From contig CAADRB010000125.1 in NCBI GenBank assembly GCA_900708905.1, positions 8,137 through 72,136 on the forward strand: DNA of 64,000 nucleotides. The letters run 5' to 3'. Below are positions 60,421 through 64,000 of this stretch, one piece after another. The DNA is from Hymenolepis diminuta. Taxonomy: Eukaryota > Platyhelminthes > Cestoda > Cyclophyllidea > Hymenolepididae. The notes beneath the pieces are model-generated. The model made no database searches and was not told the DNA's origin. It was given only the letters and a program-made list of their open reading frames with translations. The first letter of the stretch is position 1. Every line of letters begins with the position of its first letter. The translations under genes were made by a program, and so were the position numbers.

Positions 60421-61090
60421 ATAGAACAGCAATAGAAACTTCCTAAGTCCATTAAGTAAAGTTATAACAAAACATGGGTAGGGTGTGTTTTGTGAAGTAC
60501 GCCTCTTCTACGCTGTTGTAATAATAAGAGTTCGATTTTCTGTCTCTATAGCTAGGCTACAATTGACTGAAACTCGGAGAGAGAGACGGAAGTCTATCTT
60601 ACTTTTGGACACTTGATTAATTGAATAAGGATTATACATCATGTCATTGATTTTTGGAGGTTGGAGAATTCTCTAAAAGTTTCCTGAAATTGTTTGAGCA
60701 ATATTAATTTAGCGCGTTTTGATGGATCCTGTTTATGTTCCTGCATTTGCTTAAATCGTTTCCAACTGACACAGTTGGAGAATATTGGTTAGTGATTTGT
60801 ACTCGTTTCCTTTCTGTTAACTCAGATTTCTCCCGTAAACTCCGACACGTTACAAGATTGGCGGTGCGGACGCGTGAATCTCTCGCTCTCCCTCGCTCTT
60901 CGTTTTAATCATATTTCTACGTTTTTTCTCATGCTCTCTTTCGATTTTTAATCGTTCCTGTTTAATTTTGCTTTATTCTCGGCTCTGTCTTCTGGATCAC
61001 TGGCATTGATTGTCTGCTTTTAGCTTATAGCTGTTATCCATAGTCGAACAAGGGCAAAAAATTGTCTGAAGAATGGGATTTCAGGTCTCG

Positions 61091-61164
61091 AATATTTGTC
61101 AAGCTGTCGGGAATGGGATGCACCTGTGACTCAGAGATAGCCTGAAGGAATTGCTTATTCGGAG
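61091..61164 (+). repeat. Dispersed repeat R4, second copy
   Basis: AATATTTGTCAAGCTGTCGG, then a TAGCC and a TTCGGAG landmark shared with 49702-49765. Confidence 0.5.
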
Positions 61165-61231
61165 ACAAAACACAAGCACTGCACTCTTGAACTGTTTTTT
61201 TTTGTGCTCCTATCGGTAAGGTGTTCTGAAA

Positions 61232-61330
61232 CTACTCTGATGAGAAATTAGCATTCTTTCACTTCACTTGTTGAGCAGAAGAAAACCAGTGCGATTGGTC
61301 ATCTACTGATAAGAATCGGATGCACAGATA
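61232..61330 (-). repeat. SINE-like copy S8 (body only)
   Basis: Matches the 3' body of S1 (TCTGATGAGAAATTAGCATTC on the plus strand) but has no recognisable tRNA head. A truncated copy. Confidence 0.35.
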
Positions 61331-64000
61331 AATGGCTTATGGATGGATTTTACCGGCAAGTGTCTTCATGAATCTACACTAAATAATGAAGATCCATTTG
61401 AAAGGAGTTGAAATTACATTTAATGTACAGGCTTAAATTAATTGTTTAAAGGTTCGAACTCTTAAAAGGAGAGTAGATATTTTGTTCCAGGCATTAGCGT
61501 GTTTTTCAACACCAGAATTCAGTACTATGAAGACACTTAGTGTGGACCTCGAAATCTGCCACCATCCTGTGTGAACGTTACCTCAAGTTTTTGAGTGGAT
61601 TTCAATTTTATGATATCTAATTTGACAGGTGCGCATATTATCATTTCCATCCCTGCGATTTACAAAGTTAACAGTTTGAAAACAGTTTATTATTTTCCAA
61701 GCAGCCTATTAAGTTAAAAATCCTAGCTGTCTTAGCTCTGCTATATTAAGATTATGTAAATTGCTTAACACCATGTGAAATCATTCTGTTTTTTCAATTT
61801 TTGGAGTACAAGTCAAATCCAACTCTAAAATGAAATAAGACTCTTGACATCTTGACTTGACTTTCAATCACCTCTCCTTTAACATTTATTTTGCTTTCTG
61901 TTAACTGACTTCAATTCCACTTACGTAATGAAAAGAAAATAAAATTTTTGCATTGGTCTCCGTTGTAACGATGCAAAATAATAATAAAATATTTAATTTA
62001 ATAATGTTAGTGGATTCGGAAGTGCGAGAAAGATAAAATATGGTTATCGATGACTAAATGATCGGATATGATGAGTTCGCTCGTCTGCATCTATTTACAA
62101 AATTGTAGATTAATTCAAAAAAATTGGAGAACGGATTAAACGATTTAAAACACGGACTAGTCAAATCAGGAATGATTGTAAGTTTGGTTACTTGACCTTA
62201 AGCACAAGATGTGTTTTTCTTAGTTCCACCGCGTAAAATGAACAAGCTGGGGTTAGAGATAGCCAAATTATAATCCCATATTCGACGTCCTAGTGCGATG
62301 CCTCCTATTTGCTTATGTCTAACATTGGATCATTGCAATAGGCAAGAAAATCGGATGGTGTGTATATACTATGGGTACTCGGTTGAAAATGAGTAAATTA
62401 AGGTTTAATATCTGAAACGTAGACTGGATGATCGATCACCCCTCTAAATTATTGCAATCTTTACCACATAAACAAGTTAAGTGTAAGTGGTCTGAGTAGA
62501 GTAAGATTAATGTAATGGGAAGCAAGTGTCCGGACGTAAGTAGCGGGGAAGAGAAGGGAGCACGAATATACCGGCCCCTATTTAGGCTCCGCGACAACAT
62601 CTGCTGGTTGGCTCTTCTTCCATGATTGAGTATCATAAAATGGTGAAATATGATTAGGCGGTTTAATACTGCATCCATTCTGATTAGTTTGTGAAATCAT
62701 AGGCATATACCATTCTGGTTAGTCATGGCGGCTTCCTCATATTCAACCAGTGTAAAAACAGTTATACTATGGGAACCAGTAGAGACGTCCAACATGTAAA
62801 AGGGATGTTGGTTAACGGTCTAAGTTTATGGTGAGGTTATATACTTTCCAGATTTATAAATACCGAAATGGATGAAAGTGGATAACAAAGTAGTATCAAC
62901 CTCTCTTGGAAAGGATTAATCGATTGGAGAAGAGTTCATGAATCCCGTGGATACGATAAGACATTCACTTGTAAACGGTGAGGCACTAATGTAATTGGAT
63001 TACTTGTTATTATTACCCACAATACTGAAAAAATTTACAGTTTTTAATTATGGGGACCAAAAAGATACAGAGAGCAACGCCGAGGTAACAAAGAGTCTTA
63101 CTTCATTTGATGTATCGGAATTGATCTGTTAAATATTTACTAAATAAGTAGCTCAGGTTCCAAAACTCAAATTTCATGAATCTTCCCCTGGATTTCAACG
63201 AATGCTTGTCTACGATGTTCAGTGCTTATTGGCAAATATTATTTAATCAGAAATGGTAGATCTTACTGCTTTATCTCGTTTCGTATCTCAAGTGAACCAT
63301 CAGCTGAGCCGCAAAGAATGCTCGTTTATTTATCCCAGTCGTCTGAAATTCACAGGCTTGTATGATGTTGTATTAGAAAACGGTATTTTTCCACAAAGTA
63401 ATTCCTATATCTAATATGATTCATCTCCTACCTCTTTAGTTCGCTTTTATTAGAACAAATTTTCTATGCTGCATATGTAAAAATCGCACAATACAAAAAA
63501 CCTGAATTCGAGAGCTTAGCTTTCAAGTGCTAATTTTGAGCTTGACCTGTTCGCATGTGAAACTAGTGCAAATATTTATGGGATATACGAGGTGGATACT
63601 CATATAAGAAGTTAAAAAAAATGGGATTGATAAAATACCTGTAGGGATATTCCGTCATTCTAATTCCACCAATAACAATCGAACTAAATATTCGGGAAAT
63701 CTAATCCTCGCATTTCCATGGAAATACTAGCAATAAATTTTTCTGAAGGAATTGATTAACCAAAGACAAAATAAAAAAATGTAGCATAATGTCTGTAACA
63801 TAATACAGATATTGGTCATTTCAGAGAAGCAGTGGGGAAATTTCGATAGTACACAAGGAGACAATGGGCAAGAATAAGCGAATTCAAATTTATAAAGTGG
63901 TTAGTCCAGTACGCGTAGTGACCAGATTCATGAGATTTGTCAAATTATTTGACAGCTGATCAATCGCCTCATATCGCGACACATCAGGTTTACCATCTGT

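Larger units (their letters stand above)
60421..64000. other. Intergenic downstream of BDP1
   Basis: Holds R4 copy 2 and SINE-like copy S8. A GC-richer patch at 62510-62620 has no readable domain. No gene supported. Confidence 0.5.

Overview
The window is AT-rich eukaryotic DNA (roughly two thirds A+T by eye). It looks like a flatworm genome, probably a parasitic trematode or cestode. Three features point there: introns of only 34-45 nt near the 5' ends of genes followed by introns of kilobases, a splice-acceptor-like sequence lying against a start codon as expected for spliced-leader trans-splicing, and many old dispersed repeats including a tRNA-derived SINE-like family. The phylum is an inference; no rRNA, mitochondrial or other diagnostic locus is present.

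Three protein genes can be reconstructed exon by exon. (1) 22281-20705, minus strand: a complete 218-residue BCAS2/SPF27, a core subunit of the PRP19 spliceosomal complex. (2) 23483-51760, plus strand: a C2H2 zinc-finger protein of about 369 residues in seven coding exons spread over 28 kb, with a 19.3-kb third intron. Every intron is phase 1, and the finger exons are exact multiples of 87 nt. (3) 55448-60271, plus strand: a compact 476-residue BDP1 (TFIIIB B'') with its SANT domain, three 34-37-nt introns at the 5' end and longer ones after. Genes 1 and 2 are divergent across 1.2 kb; genes 2 and 3 are tandem. They make no pathway together, but they cover splicing, gene regulation and Pol III transcription.

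Layout: 1-17.5 kb has no convincing gene. It holds decayed repeats, an inverted pair of one repeat family (4757-5111 and 8156-8762), and a single-N assembly join flanked by a perfect 54-bp duplication (10164-10272). 17.5-18.1 kb has a possible orphan gene on the minus strand, a cysteine- and N-glycosylation-sequon-rich exon. 20.7-22.3 kb is BCAS2. 23.5-51.8 kb is the zinc-finger gene; its giant intron holds SINE-like copies and a five-copy, same-orientation repeat family. 52-55.4 kb is intergenic with a third copy of the first repeat family. 55.4-60.3 kb is BDP1. 60.3-64 kb is repeat-rich intergenic sequence.

The most interesting points are the modular zinc-finger gene with a possible unannotated 87-nt cassette exon at 48279-48365, the SINE-like family (eight degenerate copies in both orientations), the five-copy intronic repeat, and the glycosylated orphan exon. 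No CRISPR array, operon or prokaryotic system is present. Exon boundaries come from reading frames and GT/AG sites by eye; repeat alignments are also by eye and carry no computed identities.
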